A stretch of DNA of 64,000 nt. It comes from Phallus indusiatus (taxonomy: Eukaryota; Basidiomycota; Agaricomycetes; Phallales; Phallaceae). The stretch's first letter is position 1. Each line of letters opens with the position of its first letter. Shown one piece after another: positions 34,018 through 47,874 of the stretch. Both the position numbers and the translations under genes were made by a program. Below the pieces are notes generated by a model, which did no database searches, was not told where the DNA came from, and worked only from the letters and a program-made list of their open reading frames with translations. The stretch is taken from contig JAQFWX010000027.1 in NCBI GenBank assembly GCA_027605045.1, positions 62,001 through 126,000 of the forward strand. The letters are read 5' to 3'.

Positions 34018-36132
34018 ATGCCAATGGCACCTAAAAAGACCAAGAGCTCCAAGAAGAAACACTCAGAAACAAACGGCTCTTCTAAGTAAGTAAGCTTCAG
34101 TTTCTTTCTGAGTTCAAGATATACCCGAACTCCTTTCTGGTTTTACCTTGCAAAAGGCCAAAACCTGTCGCAGATAGTGCCGCAGAAAATACCGAGTCAA
34201 ACGTCAATGATACACCTAAACCGGGAGATGAGTCAAATGACGTCGAAATGGACTCTACAATTGAAGCGGATCGCTTGAAAGAGAGAGGAAACGAGGCATT
34301 TAAGGCAAAGCGATACGGAGAGGCTATTGATCTGTATACGCGGGCGATTGGTAAAGTCATCATCTAATTTATTCATTTTTTTATGAGTGACTCACTTCTT
34401 TTCTCTTTACTTTTTTTGTGAAAGATATGAAACCCACGGAACCAACATATTTTACCAACCGAGCAGCGTGTCATATGGCTCTCAAAATGTTTCGCCTTGC
34501 CCTGAAAGACTGTCAAACGGCCGCTAGCCTACAATCTTCATCTCCATCGCCCAAAACTCTCGTCCGTTTAGCTAAATGTCATTTGGCTCTGGGGTCACCA
34601 AATCCTGCACTGTCAGCTGTTCGCGAAGCCCTTGCTATTGAAAGCAATAACTCGGCAGCTAGGGACGTTGAACGTTCCGCTTTGAGCATGGATGCGCATC
34701 TTTCTCGATTCCTTGCAGCACGCTCGAAACGAGAATGGGGCCTTGCTCGCTTAACTTTAGATCAAGCTACACGAGAATGCGAGGGTAGCGAGCCAATTGA
34801 ATGGCGTTGTTGGCGTATTGAAATAGAGCTTGCAAAGGGCAAGCTGGAACAAGCGGCACTGGTCGCAAAGTGTGTTTTTTTTAATCATCATTTTAAAAAA
34901 AACCTTTCATGTGAAACTGAGAACTGGTCATTTTATTCTTTCTTCCAAATAGCGATGCCTTCCAAATAAACAGAATGTCACCTGAAGTCCTTTTACTGCG
35001 TGGACTTGTGATGTTTTTATCATCCAAGCTGCCATCCGCTTTACAACATATACAACAAGCTTTATCCCTAGATCCTGAAAATGCACGAGCACGCAAGTTA
35101 TTACGGCGCATCAAGGATGTTGAGCGAATTAAAGAAGAAGGGAATGTATTGTTCAAATCTGGGGATATGAGCGGCGCAATTGAGAAGTATACAGAAGCCT
35201 TAGACATTGTTGGTGAAGAAGAAGAAGAAGCACGGGGCGGTTCAATCAGGGCGACTCTTCTATCTAATCGAGCCACTTCTTTTTTCAAGGTGATTTTAAG
35301 AATAAACCTCATTGATAATTTTTTTTTGGTATACTAACGATTATGTTAGCTTGATCGACGGGCTGAGGCTCTTCAGGACACTAACCAATCCTTAACGTTG
35401 GTTCCATCCTCCTACAAAGCTTTGCGGACGCGAGCTCGAATAAATATGGCCATGGAAGATTACCAGGCAGCCGTGAATGACTTCAAGGCTTCCCTGGAAT
35501 ATGTCCGCGCAGATGGCAGTCAATCGGAAGAACGAGCCCTAAAACAAGAACTCAAAGAAGCGGAAGTCGCATTGAAACGTAGCAAGACAAAAGACTATTA
35601 CAAGATTTTGGGCAAGTTCGATTCATTATGATTTCCCCTTTCATTCCTTGGGTCATCTCATTTCACAAAACTTAGAGGTTTCCAGGACTTGTGGCGATGC
35701 TGAAATTAAGAAAGCATATCGGAAGCAAAGTTTACTACATCATCCGGATAAGGTACGTCATTCCTTATTCTACTGTGTGTTATCCACGTGGCAATCGCTC
35801 GATGTAGGGAGGTGATGAAGAAAAATTCAAATTAGCTTCAGAAGCATACAATGTTCTTTCCGACCCTCAGAAACGGGCACGGTACGTGACTACATCAATT
35901 ACCTTCGTAACCTTGTCGAAACTCATGTATCACCTTTCCTCTCTTCTTGTGTAACTCTTGCAGGTATGACGCCGGTGAGGATGAAAACTTTGATATACCC
36001 GGGACGGGAATGGGCGGGATGAGTGAGGCAGACCTTGCTGATATATTCGCTTCATTTGGTGGGGGTGGATTCAATTTCGGAAGTTTTGGGGGCAATACAA
36101 GGTTCCAGACCAATCCTCATAACTTTCCATGA
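34018..36132 (+). CDS. TPR and J-domain co-chaperone (DNAJC7-like)
   Basis: Two close ATGs (34018, 34024) precede the basic MAPKKTKSSKKK. Spliced exons encode TPR motifs: DRLKERGNEAFKAKRYGEAI, YFTNRAACHMALKMFRLALK, IKEEGNVLFKSGDMSGAIEK and later repeats through YQAAVNDFKASLEY. Then comes a J domain: KDYYKILG, intron, DAEIKKAYRKQSLLHHPDK with the HPD signature, intron, FKLASEAYNVLSDPQKRARY. A Gly/Phe-rich tail ends the protein (ADIFASFGGGGFNFGSFGG). The order TPR array then C-terminal J domain is that of DNAJC7/TPR2, which stimulates Hsp70 and passes clients between Hsp70 and Hsp90 in the cytosol. All junctions seen use GT-AG. I see no damage. Confidence 0.92.
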
Positions 36133-39100
36133 AGTATTGAGACACACGTTTTTCCTTGAATATCCAAGTTCAGTGGTGGTTCCTTCAACTCCCGCTTTTC
36201 TTCCTATTCTATTTGTGCTATTCCCTTTACTGAATAGTATTAATTTTGTAACCTTTCTGAGGCAAAAGATGACGCATCTCTTGATTGGATATCAGCAGGT
36301 GTTGTTGCGAGCGTGTGCGGTGTCAGTTCCTTTTATCTATACAACCCTACGCTGTTTTAAGGGTGCAAAAAATAACAATGAGTCTCGAAATCTCTGATAC
36401 GCTTATAGAGAAGCTACTGTAGCTCAAATTACAACCGCAAAGAGGGGTCGGACTATCTGATTCGTCGGTACTATAATAGGGTCTCTTTCATTTTCAAAAT
36501 GCTTGGAATTCCCTCGTTTGACACATAGGTTGATATTATTATCGCTCCATATTCAATCAAGAACTTGAACTGAAGTATTATCATAGTACTGACGAAGCAT
36601 TAACTTTAGTGAATCATAATGACACAGATGGCCGTATCACGCACAACTCCATGTTCATCTAATTTTGGCGTCGTTGCTACCTTCAGGGCATCAAAGCCGA
36701 GGAGAAAACCACAGGGTGATTACTCTGTACGACTTGTGTAATCTTAGTCCAAATAGCTTAAAAGACACGAATTTTTCGGGAACTCATACCTCCAAACTTC
36801 TTCACCAGCTAAAGCCTGGAGAAGAGTTTTCTTCGACATCACTCCTCTTCTCCTCGGCGTTATACTTCCCCCTGCATATTTCCCCAGCTTGTTCGGTGGT
36901 GCACTCAACGTCTATGCATCTCAGGGGACTGCGGAACCTGCCAAGCTTGGGAACAGCCAATCTGTTACTCAAAGCGACGGCAGTGTTCACCCAGTCTTTC
37001 CGGTTTGCATCAGATGATGAGTAAATGGCTACCCGACGAGAAAATAGCAAATTCTTTCTTATTAGCCCGTTATTCAATCGATGTTAAACTCGAACACTTA
37101 GAATGAGCGAAAATAGTGAGGGCTTTAATCATGCAAGGGGCAATTATTTTTTCAGTGTTCAGCATTTTCATACTACATCTGTGCCCTGGACATCGGATGG
37201 ATTTGAGAACGTGCTTCCTTGCATTCGTAGGCACTGAACATGGCTATCATCAGCTAAATTGATAGTCTACACGCTGATCCTTTTTTCTCAGTTCATTAGG
37301 ATGAGTAGCTAATTATTATCCCTGATTTTACTCAACACAATTCTATTAAGGCCGCGTCTATCGGTCCGGACTCGACCGAATTTCTCGGTCTCGGCGTTTT
37401 GCCATAACGAGACCGCTTCACATGACTCTACACTTTTCCACTCAAACTTCGAATTTATCAGCATGAACCGATTCAGTCTATCGCTAGCTCCGAAACTTTT
37501 TCCAAGATGAATAGTGAGCGAACGGTGGATCATAAATCGTGAGGTCGGATCATTATTATTTTCACTCAATAAGTAGTTGTTGTTTGGATTGTCTATGCTA
37601 ATGAGATCTTTTTCTAGGAGAGTATTGACTAGAGCGACTCACTTGTCTTCATTTTAAACCAATTAAGGCTCTTTGAGCATCTAAACGAGCATTTATCTTG
37701 TTTAAAGTCTGTGCCCTTAATCTTAATCTTATATCAATTTTCTCCCGATTTCGGTGTTGCGTGATATTGTTTGAAGTCGTCTGTGATTCCAATGTGTATG
37801 TAAAATTTGATGCGTTACGATCTAGCCGAAAACTATTATCTATCTAACTTTAATGTTACTACTTCTAATGTATCTCCGAAACACGGTGTTGACTAATTAA
37901 GAAGTTGATATTGTGTTTTCATATTTAACACAGCCAGTGGATATAAGAGGAAGGTAAAAGCCGGCCATGTGCTTTTTAAGAGCTAAGATTAAAAAGTATG
38001 TATATTCTCAGGAATCGGGGTGTGCACGCAGGAATGGCTACGAGCGGCTATAGTCAGTCTAGGCATCTTTACCATTTCTTATACTATCATGCCCTTGATA
38101 CAAGATATTATAGCGAAAGTGTATATACGTATGGGAACGAACGCCTCGTTATCGTAACACAGTGATTTCATTATGCTTTGCATTACGCGTTATAATGTGA
38201 AGTCTGGTTAGATAGAGTAATTGATAGGTAAAAATGCAACGACTTCTGTTATTCATTTCTGTATAGATAGAATTACAACTCTTTGTGAATGATTTGGGTT
38301 GTATACTTGTGCCAGCGTGCATAGTATCATAATATAGCTTGTCGTTATAATCTAGTCCAGCATGAAAATTAAATACACCGACCGTCGGGAACGTGTGCCA
38401 ATAAAATACGGCAGAAAAACCTGTTTTTGATATATTAATGAGCTTCGCAGAGACTGACCCCACGAAGCGAACTTTACAAGCCTCAGCTTTCCATGTCGCG
38501 GAAAATCACCACAGCGTCACTGGAAGTATGACTAGTATTATGATGATCAGGGAAAAAAGATAGGCTGAGGTACCCGATAATAACATGTAAACATGATTGA
38601 AATTCACTAGATATTCGGAAAGATCGCCTGAAAACTTGCTGTGGATCAAGCTCGTTCGCCCCTTCAGAATTTTGTAGACAGTGCCAGACTGCCAGTAACA
38701 ACTGCTTTAGTTTCATGAGTATATTCTGTCAGACCTAACAAAAAAACGACTAGGAGCGAAGGGTTATATAATTAAAACTAATTTGTAAGATCATTTTGAA
38801 ACGTATCCTTTGTAGTTCCCTTGCTTGTAGTGGCCCAGTCAGGTTGGTATAGCCGAAATACCTTCTCAAAACCTGCCTTTCAATTCGGTAGCGCTGCGGG
38901 TGTACAGGTGTTATGTAATTACAGTACTAGTACGGTACGCAGCTTGAAATGGCGGGGAGACATGTTTCCGAGGAATCGTTTCCTCGGTTTGTGCTTTGAT
39001 ACTGTTGAAGGTCGGAAAGGTGCCACGTTGGACAGATGATCTCTGCTCAGAGTTGTGTGCGTACTTAAAGGGTTTGGGTGAGCAAGTAATGGGTGACGTG

Positions 39101-42100
39101 TATGTGACATACATGTGACAGATGGTCACAGTAATGTGCAGCGTTGGCAACAGAAGTTAAGCTTTAAGAATTTCATCCATCCCGCTAGTCTAGCAAGATT
39201 CTTCTGCGTTTTTTTTGCGTCGATCCCCAAATCCAAAGTAATAGTAATGTTCTATATCATTCTCTGGAAATCTTAATATAGGCATGATACTACATGTTTC
39301 CAGTCTCAGCAAGCAATCAGCAAGTATGGGACGTGAGTTACCTTACCGGCTTTTCATACCCTAACGTGCATTACTCAAGGCCATGAATCCGGAAACTAAT
39401 TAGAACGTCATGTGGATAACGAAATTCTGGATAATTTTGTTTCCTCGTTTGTCTATTTTGTTTATTTTTCACCCAACATAACTGGCTCATATCAATCGCA
39501 CCCACAAAGAAAGAAACTGTAATCATTTGGTTCTTAAAAAGGAGTAGACTCCATCCGTGAATTACACAGCCGGTGCTTCTGTTTTTTAATCGCGTCAGAT
39601 AATCATAGATAGATGAAGAGAAGCCGGGAAGAAATTCGTTTAAACCAGGCAAGAAGAGGTTTTTTTTCATCATTAATCTTCGTGACTTCTCTTATGTCTT
39701 TCTTGTATCCTTTTTGAGATGATCAAAAGTCGCATTTCCTCGTCCCGGCCCGAGTTTATCTTTCCCCAACCACCGTAATGGTGAATGATTGTTGCGGCTC
39801 CGGAAATTGAGTATTGATTTGACCCGAAATAATCTGCAGTACACATTTACTACGTATGTCAGCGCTTTGGAACTTCTTTGTCCTAAACTCAATCCCTTCT
39901 TTCTCGGAGATTGAGACTAACACGAATTCAAACCAGAGCCATTCATTATACACGAAGGAAAGTCAGCCTCAACCCGTAAATGATATGCATTTCCTTACGA
40001 GCTATCCTAATTGAGAATGGGGCGGTTCGACTCACAGCGCGCGAAATACCGATCCATAACAACTCATCGAAATTTCCGATCATCTCCTTTTCAGATGGCG
40101 GTTTCCCCTAGAGAACAGCTGTTGACTTGGCTGCAACTACGAAGTCGTCACATCAGCCATAGGCACCCGTTGATTTGGGTAACTACCTACTAACATAGAT
40201 GGTGTAGAATCTAGGACGTGTCATGCTTTTTAACCGGCCATATTTGATTGTTGGTAGATAGGCAAAGGTGTCAGTGAGTTGCATTACTTATGTATTGCCT
40301 TCTCAAGATTACTTGTGATCTTGAAAAACCAGACCGCTCTCGTACCAATGATAATATCATCAGTGCCAGGATCTGAGAATTACAACGCGGAGTCGTTGTT
40401 TTGTTTTCCTGAGATTTTGATCATATTCCATTCATTTAGGGGAAAATGATCGATTTTTTTTTTCGTGTGTTCTATATCGACTACTGGGCGACAAACATGG
40501 TGCTTAGGAGATATCGGGTCTGTAACGTCTGTATAGTTCAATCTGAGAATCGGATTGGCGTAATTTCAGGTAAAGAATAAAGTTTTCTGGTGTCGTTATC
40601 CCCCCAAAAATTGAATACCGAGTTCCTAGGATTTTTTTTCGCTTTATAGACTCATATCAGCAATTTAGACACTGACATCACTAACTTCAGTAAGCAGCAT
40701 AATGCGCCCCAATCATTCGTAAAGCCGTCATCATCATTATTTTAAACGAGAATTTACACAATCTTTTCCGGGTCCAATATTTATCACCTTTTGATTTTCA
40801 TTATTATCCTATACTTATCTCCGGTCGGTGTAGATCTGAAATCCAATATATTTTGGTCACTTGAAAATATTAATGGCAGAACCGTAAAAAAATGTTGTTG
40901 ATGCGTGTGCTTCTGACGGGTCCTCAATAATTCCGGCCGGTGACGAATATTCTCTGAAGTGTGATCTACAAACATAAGACCTCAAAACCAGGGGAAATGT
41001 GCTATTTACGTCTACAAAACAAAACGTCCGCCCGAGAACGCCAATAGATATTTATAAATGAATTGACTCACGTTAATTTTGTGAATTCAGTTTCTTGAAA
41101 GATGACAGTTGAGGTAGATTGGTATTTGAAATTATCTACGGGCACCAAACATTTGAATGAGTGCCGGTGGCGATTCATTCATTTATTAATGGAAGAGTAG
41201 ATAAAGGGACAATGATGGCCCTGCCTACCTGTTCCTTTTCTGCGTACGTACTGCCTAATAAACATACAAGCTAAGATGAGCGACCAAACTGCCACACGGT
41301 GTTCTTTTGCAATTGACATTAGTCCGAAAGAGAGTAATGTTCAAGCACTAGCAATTGGAATATTCGTTCGTAAGTGTATGTGGACAATGGCAAGCATTAA
41401 GGGTCGAGATACGCAGCTTATGAGTTATGACGCGCCGGTTAATATATAATACAAGTCACCCTCTCATAGACTTATTCCTTCTTTAGTAATTGGTTGTCAT
41501 GCAAAAACAGACCGTAAGTAGCAGTGGAAGGAAACACAGGGAAGGGGCGGTGTAGTGATGGGTGTACATGAATAAAGAAGGGAGAAGTGGGGTCAGAAAT
41601 TGGCTTGCCGCTACACGGTCAATTGGCACCTGGGACCTCCAGCCTGAAGGTGGTTTGTCAAGGTTTGTCAAGGTTTGTTAAGAAACGAAACATTGTCATT
41701 ATGAACAATACCAGCGTATGAACGAAGTGGATTTATTGAATTGCCAGCACGTCATACGTTGTATTGAGGAGTAAAAATAGATTGAAATGAATTTAAACAA
41801 TAAGCATTTAGTGTATGCGATTGAAGAATGTAGTGTTCGCACAGATACGCGCATACAATATATGTATAGCCTTTTAGCACGACGCCGCTTGAGACTAGCT
41901 GCCAGTGATCCTCGGGATGAATGAACGAGAACTCGCGAGTCTTCGACAAACAGTGAATTTAGAGAGAAAAGATGTCCCTCTGTCGAATCACATTAAAAAA
42001 ACTCAAGAAAGCCGCAAACGTGTAGCAGGCCAGATTTCTCAGCTGTCGAAAAGTGAATGGCAACGTGTAGACCCCGGAGACCAGTCCAAAGCTGGAAGGC

Positions 42101-42324
42101 GGAAGGAGGCGGAGTTTGGAAATGTTGCGGAAGCCCCATATTTGGCAAAAACAATAATAAATAATATCACGTAATACAAGTGTTTTTCCGAGTATTATTT
42201 TATTTTATTTTTTTCTTCGGACTCCCTTGCTTGTCTAACCAATTTATACAATGAGCCTCTCTCGACCCAACAGCACTTCTCCTCCTCCTTCTCTCTTTCT
42301 CTCTCTCTCTCATACCTCCTCGCC
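36133..42324. other. 6-kb gene-poor region
   Basis: No exon chain was found. A plus frame at about 36795-37010 reads FFDITPLLLGVILPPAYFPS then LFGGALNVYASQG, hydrophobic and coding-like, but isolated. A minus ORF at 39371-39673 (STGCVIHGWSLLLFKNQM) and minus frames at 39692-39953 (QIISGQINTQFPEPQQSF) also look like parts of broken genes; none is recognised. The remainder is AT-rich. A perfect short palindrome, CCGAGGAATCGTTTCCTCGG, lies near 38970. The end (42205-42320) is C/T-rich and is the leader of the next gene. Confidence 0.45.
42277..42316 (+). promoter_or_regulatory. Pyrimidine tract before the SET gene start
   Basis: An almost uninterrupted C/T run (CTCCTCCTTCTCTCTTTCTC followed by further CT units) ends 8 bases before the ATG at 42325. 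C/T tracts of this kind often lie at transcription starts of highly used fungal genes. Confidence 0.55.
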
Positions 42325-44978
42325 ATGCCTGTTCCTGCCAACGAAGATTCTCCATTTTCACCCCCATATCGCAGCGACACATACACAGAACACCCTCTGA
42401 TCATCTTACACGATCACCGCCGCTTAGAACTCTCACGCGAAGTCAGGACCATTCACCAAGATGCTCTCGTTCAGCTCCTCGACCAAGTCAATGTCTGTCC
42501 AGAGCTCATCCCATTCATCATCTCGTCGGATTGTCCTCCAAGTGCGTGTCTCTTTTACTTTCCGTCTTGTTTCCGTGCTGCAGAGCTCAAACTTTTTTTT
42601 TTCTTTCCATCTCGCAGATGACAACATCCTCGTCCGGAGTGAACGGATTCATGCCATCCTTCAAGTAAATTTCATACCAGTCTCGTCATATTCATGCCCC
42701 GTCTCTGATTATCTCTCTGTGTCTGGTCACACTTCAGCTCTTGGCTCATCTTCGAGACTCCACATATCAAACTATTCTCAGACAATTTTACAAAAAACAC
42801 GGCTCTACAAACCATCGCGGCGTAGCCAAAGATCTCTATGCCAACTGTCATTTCCCCCCTGCCTTTGTTCAGTACCAGTCTCTTCTCAATTGCCTTGCTT
42901 GCGATACTTGCCAAAAAATGTCGGAACAGCAATTACACAATCATACGATTGATTTACTGGAGAAACTAGCTGTGACATGTATCCGAGCAGGCTGGCTTGT
43001 TGACGCCGAAAAGTTCGCGAATAGAGCTCTCAAACTCGAACCGTGTAGTACGCGTGCAAGACTTTGGTTGGCTACCGCTTTAATGGGCTTGGGAAATCTA
43101 GACCTTGCTCGTGCCCACCTTGCTCTTCTTCCCCAGTCAGGCTCTTTTCCTGCCAGTTTTCCGAAATGGATTGAACAAAGAGTCGAGGTGCAACGCGCTA
43201 TGCTACGCAGACTAGAAGATGAACAGCGTGGTGATTACAATGTGATTGCAATGGCAAAGGAACGACGTGACCGCGTACCCGAAATCGTTCGTATGCCTGG
43301 CACATTTGGTGTTGAGCTAGGCCCCAAGGGATGGCGTACGATTGTCAAACTTAGAAAGGGGGCCGTTGTTATAGTTGCTCCTCCCATCTCCTGCGCGCCG
43401 TGTTACATCGAAGACGAGGATGTTTGTGCTGAACTACATATCAACGAGACAAAACCAAAAACATCTCCTCCCACCGCTAACATCAATAATATCAAAAAGA
43501 CCATCGCTGCGGCCTCGTCAGCCAACACCCCTAGCCATCCTTCTGGGGCTATAGTCTTGAATTCTCCTGTCCCTGGCGCAACTACCTCGAAGCCTCAATC
43601 ATCGCCCATGTCTCCTCAATCAACACAGTCGCTCTCTTCTCCAGCCATTGCACCACATCAAACCGCTGCGCCATTAACGTCGTCTTCCACGCCCAAATTA
43701 AACTTAACATCATCTTCTTCGACGCCTCTTCTTGATCTCGCTATTGATGATACGTTCGCATTAGCATTAGCAGCTGATAATATTTTCACGGAAGCCGCCG
43801 AGAAAGCGGAGCTTCATACAAGAGAACAACAAAAGAACAAGTCTGAATTGACCTCTGCATTACAGCCCAAAACTAAACCAGATCTTACCACCATGGTTCT
43901 ACGCACTCCTCCGAATGCATTTTTGCCACGGCCTGTAAAAAGATTCAAGATTCCGAACATTCCTCCACCTTCTCCCCTGCCGACATCTCCGCGTCTTCGC
44001 AGTCCTCTTGCCAAGTACTCATATGCATTCGATGATCCAGAGGTCTCGGCTTCAGTACCGACCGCACATACGACTGAAGACCCACCGTTTCTTTCTTTGG
44101 CCTTGCTTACCGACACCTTATTGAATGCAGCTAAGACACTTCCTAGCGTTCGTGCACAGGTTAGAACAGCTGCCGCTCGATGTACACGTGCTGCCGAGAA
44201 TGTCATCGACCTTGTCGGGGAAGAAGTTCGCGCTGCTTGCATGGTTGTTTCGTGCTTTTATAATGTCGCCATTCCTTTCTCGGATCCTAATGAATCGAGC
44301 GGAGACGTGAAAGGAAAGAGTACAAGTACGGATAAGGATAGGGATAAGGCAAAGATGAGAAGTTTCGGAGGAAAAAATGAATACGGAACGGTTCATGCGG
44401 GACATGGGTTGTATCTACCGATGTTTCATCTCTTGAGTGCCGATAGCGCCAACGCAAATACCGAAGCTACTTTCGTTGGACCATACCTTGTGCGTGTTGT
44501 TTTGCCACTGTCTTTACCTATCCTTCAACTTACGCGTATCTAGTTCTTGCGAACCACAAAAGACGTTGAGGCTGGGACGTTATTAAGCTATGCGGGCTTC
44601 CCGGGAACTGTCCATCCACCTAGACAACATACCGTAGAACGTAAACGCAAAATCGGACTGACAAAACGACCAACCGTGCCTAAGGCTTCAGCAACGGGCG
44701 CCACAAGTTCCGATGGCGAGAACGCTGGACAGCACGTCGATGCTAGTGTAGTCAGCGCGGGTGGTGCTGCCGAGCTTAGTGCCAGCGTCAGCGAGCACCA
44801 TCATACCATCGAAAGAGCAGCAGGATCGTCATCCGACGTCGGATTCGAGAATATGATGAATTCTGCTACCATCCCGATGAAGCCTTCTCCTATCATAGTA
44901 AATGCCGGTCCGCACCATAGATTCTCCGGCACGCCTGAAACATCCAAAGGAGGCTCTCGTGGACATAGTGACTTCTGA
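42325..44978 (+). CDS. Divergent SET-domain protein with TPR segment
   Basis: ATG at 42325 gives MPVPANEDSPFSPPYRSDTY. Introns near 42540, 42665 and 44490 are removed. Helical TPR-like pairs follow (AVTCIRAGWLVDAEKFANRA, ARLWLATALMGLGNLDLARA). GVELGPKGWRTIVKLRKGAV then VIVAPPIS matches the N-terminal strand of SET domains. About 300 residues of Ser/Thr/Pro-rich linker and helix intervene before the C-terminal SET part: FGGKNEYGTVHAGHGLYLPM, FHLLSADSANANTEATFVGP, FLRTTKDVEAGTLLSYAGFP. Active SET enzymes have NHSC where this has SADS, so S-adenosylmethionine binding is doubtful, although the late LLSY motif is kept. This layout matches fungal TPR/SET (SMYD-like) proteins with a large insert. 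It may be a non-catalytic scaffold. Confidence 0.65.
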
Positions 44979-46136
44979 CGATGCTTCTGATGTAATCTCT
45001 ATAGATTGTTTTGTTGTAAGTTCTTGTCTTTCGTTGATCGTTATCTGGTCGTGAGCTCAAAGTTTCCGTTATCCTAGATCAAACTTATTTTCTTGTTGTC
45101 CCTGTATTGATTTTACTTCTTTTGCGGTTTATCCATCGGTATATTCTCCGTTTATGCCACGTTCTAGTACATCACTTCTACTTCTTCCATTCACTTTCAT
45201 GACACAATTTGTATCTCTTCACATCAAAGCCCGGTTTTCCGTTCCACCGCGTACTCAGTCCCATTTCCCAATTTCTTTACATAACGTTATTCTTATATTT
45301 TCATTCCTGTTTTTGACTTCGTTTTTCATTCACCCATTCATTCATATGAACATTTGATATCCCTATACCACCATTATTATTCTCTTCTATCATTCACTGT
45401 CACTTCATTCTTATTTAGTTCGCTCACAATGTCCTTATAACAATATCTTCCTGTATGATGGATGTTTTTTTAAACGAGATTGCGAGTTGATGATGATATG
45501 CAGCTGTCAATTGTGAATTTTGGCTGGGGTCTAGACTGATTTATGGGGCTCCGACCTTTATTAGACAGGAAAACGGAGCAACATCTGATCTTTAAGATCC
45601 CGCAACTTGTAATCAATGACATATGCACACGCCGATAACATCGGAGGTCTCCAGCCCATTCAAAGATTCACATCGCTTATAGTGAATCTCGAAGTTAATC
45701 GGAACGGGACCGACGGATTCGTGTTTGATGTTCGCACTAAAAGTATAAATACAAACTAAGAAAATGAACACTAAAAGCCAGCTACCATGCGCGAATATGG
45801 TTCTATGGTTCTACTTATTGATAACCAAAAGAATTCGAGCCTGTGGAATAATTCAGTGAGAACTGAATTCAAAACGGCGGAGCTCGTAAGAATGTTCTAA
45901 GATGCTGCGTGTATTTAAATAATTGGCAACAACTTATTTACTTATTTAGAAAAAAATATGTTTGTGTGAACTTGCAGCGGAATCTCGTGATAAGTTGAAG
46001 GAGAAGATGATGGACATAAGTATATTAAAAAGGGTGTTTTTATTCAGGATGTTCATGGAGAATCGTTGGTGTGCATCAATGAACCATGAAACCCCCGTGG
46101 ACTTCGGTGAAGCGAATAAACAAGAATATTAATAAC
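44979..46136. other. 3' regions and intergenic DNA
   Basis: The first 400 bases are T/C-rich and likely 3' UTR of the SET gene. The rest has no ORF of note. The plus ORF at 45154-45357 is low-complexity and not credible. Confidence 0.45.
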
Positions 46137-47874
46137 TCAAAAGGTCAGAAGGGAGTAATAATTATCGCAAATGAACACACCTAGCTTGACACCCGAAGCT
46201 TGTTCATAATCAAGAGAAGCGAGGGGTAGATCACTCTCCGGATTGGACTGAGCTGCGGCGGAACGAGGACGGAACAACCCAGCCCTCTTTCTTGTATGGA
46301 GTTTGAAACTAAAAAAAGTTGGTATGTATTAGAATAAAACTGCTTTTCGATCGGAGTCATGCGTGCCTTCCCCTCCTGGAATACTGACATGTGGATTGTC
46401 CAAAAACAACAACCGTTAAGAGACACCACATCTTTCCGCCAATCCCAGAAACAGGTCGACCCGTGAATTCTTTCCACAGCTTTTCGAAAATAACGAAAAA
46501 GGCTTGGGCAACGAAGAAGAGAAGCATTCTCCCGTCCCAGCCTCCTCGGAGAGCGAATAGAGGAAGCTCATGGTAGAGTCCAGAGGCGAGGAACGTTCCA
46601 AAGAGAAGCCCAATATCCCTTCGACCAAGGCGACGGCCAATCCAATGCCCGAGTATACCACCAAAAACGAAAAAAGTTCGGCGGAACATTTGGTGCCAGC
46701 GGACGGCCCAGAATTCTTGTAAGCATTGTGAAGCGAATGGGTTGAAGAAGATAGGCGGCCATGTGGCTGGTGGTTGGTTGAGTAGTCCAACACCGATCAA
46801 TGTACAGATGCCGTAGATGAATTCAAATGTGTTGATGATGAAAAGACCGGTAGAAACGTGATATATCGTCGAAAGAGTGTAACGGGTATACCAGGTGAGA
46901 GCTTCATCGAAAATGGAACCGCCACCTGGCTGCCGACAGAATGGAGCAGAGGTTTTCCAGGACGTGTCGATAAGATCTAGCAAAAAAAAAGTGATGACCA
47001 ATTTCCGAATCGTAGCTAATATAAAAGGTCCTCGTTCAATCGGTCGAGTCTCTGGAGGAATGAATACGGCCCGGCCGTAATCTAAATTCAGACCTCGTAA
47101 AGACAGAAGAAGTTCGAACACAGGCCCCCTTGGAGATATAAGGAGGAACTTTAAATAGTCAAAGAACTTTCGATCTTCTTTTTCAAAAGTTTCGTTCGGC
47201 TTTCCGTTCTCTCTTTCGATTTTTGGGCGTATACCGTTCGCGGTCGAACAAGAACGGGAGCGTGCGTCGGTAACATTTTTGGGTGTCACAGCTGTGTCCT
47301 CTTCTTGAGCACCCAGGGCTACCGACGAGAAAATGGGTTTGGGTTTGAAGATTCCAGCACCATAAAAAGTATAGTCGAGGGTCTTTCCTAGAACGACGAT
47401 ATAGATAACACCTACGTCAAAGAATGAGCTGGAACTGATTTTGGAAAAGAAGAAAGAGCTTGACATTTAAGATAGTTATATCCAGCATATCTTGAGCCAG
47501 GTAGAAAATAAATGAACGCTCCACGAAAGGTGGTAATGAATGCGAAGGGGAATAGAAGAAGTCTGAGCGTAACAGTGTTCGGTTTTCTAACAAGGTAGGC
47601 TAACACGGATAAAGGAATGACCGGAAGAAGTAGCTGGGGCCAAGTGTTAGAATCCAGAGGTTTTTGCTTCGTCATTGCCTCCAACGAGCTTTGGTACATA
47701 ATGAACAAACTGAGAAACATCCTATAGTATGGTTGTCATCAATCTTTCATAATAAAGTTACGGTTAGAAAGAAATTATTTACTGTCGTGCCCATTCTGCG
47801 TTTCCCTCAAAGAACTTGGGAACCAGCTCTGGGGATATAAATTCTGACAGCCCGAGAATGGTGTTTGCAGACAT
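46137..47874 (-). CDS. Wax-synthase-like membrane acyltransferase
   Basis: The minus ATG at 47874 gives MSANTILGLSEFISPELVPK. An intron with donor GTAAAT joins ARQ to MFLSLFIMYQSS. A following 83-nt intron (donor GTTCAT) is needed to keep frame into SSSFFDVGVIYIVVL. Several membrane helices follow, and the MBOAT/wax-synthase core is clear: QEFWAVRWHQMFRRTFFVFG, IGRRLGRRDIGLLFGTFLAS and GLYHE, containing the conserved His of the family. A last intron leads to a short basic C terminus ending at TGA 46137; another acceptor frame would end at 46181. These enzymes O-acylate alcohols at the ER or lipid droplets. In fungi some act in terpenoid or trichothecene-like pathways. Substrate unknown. Confidence 0.75.
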
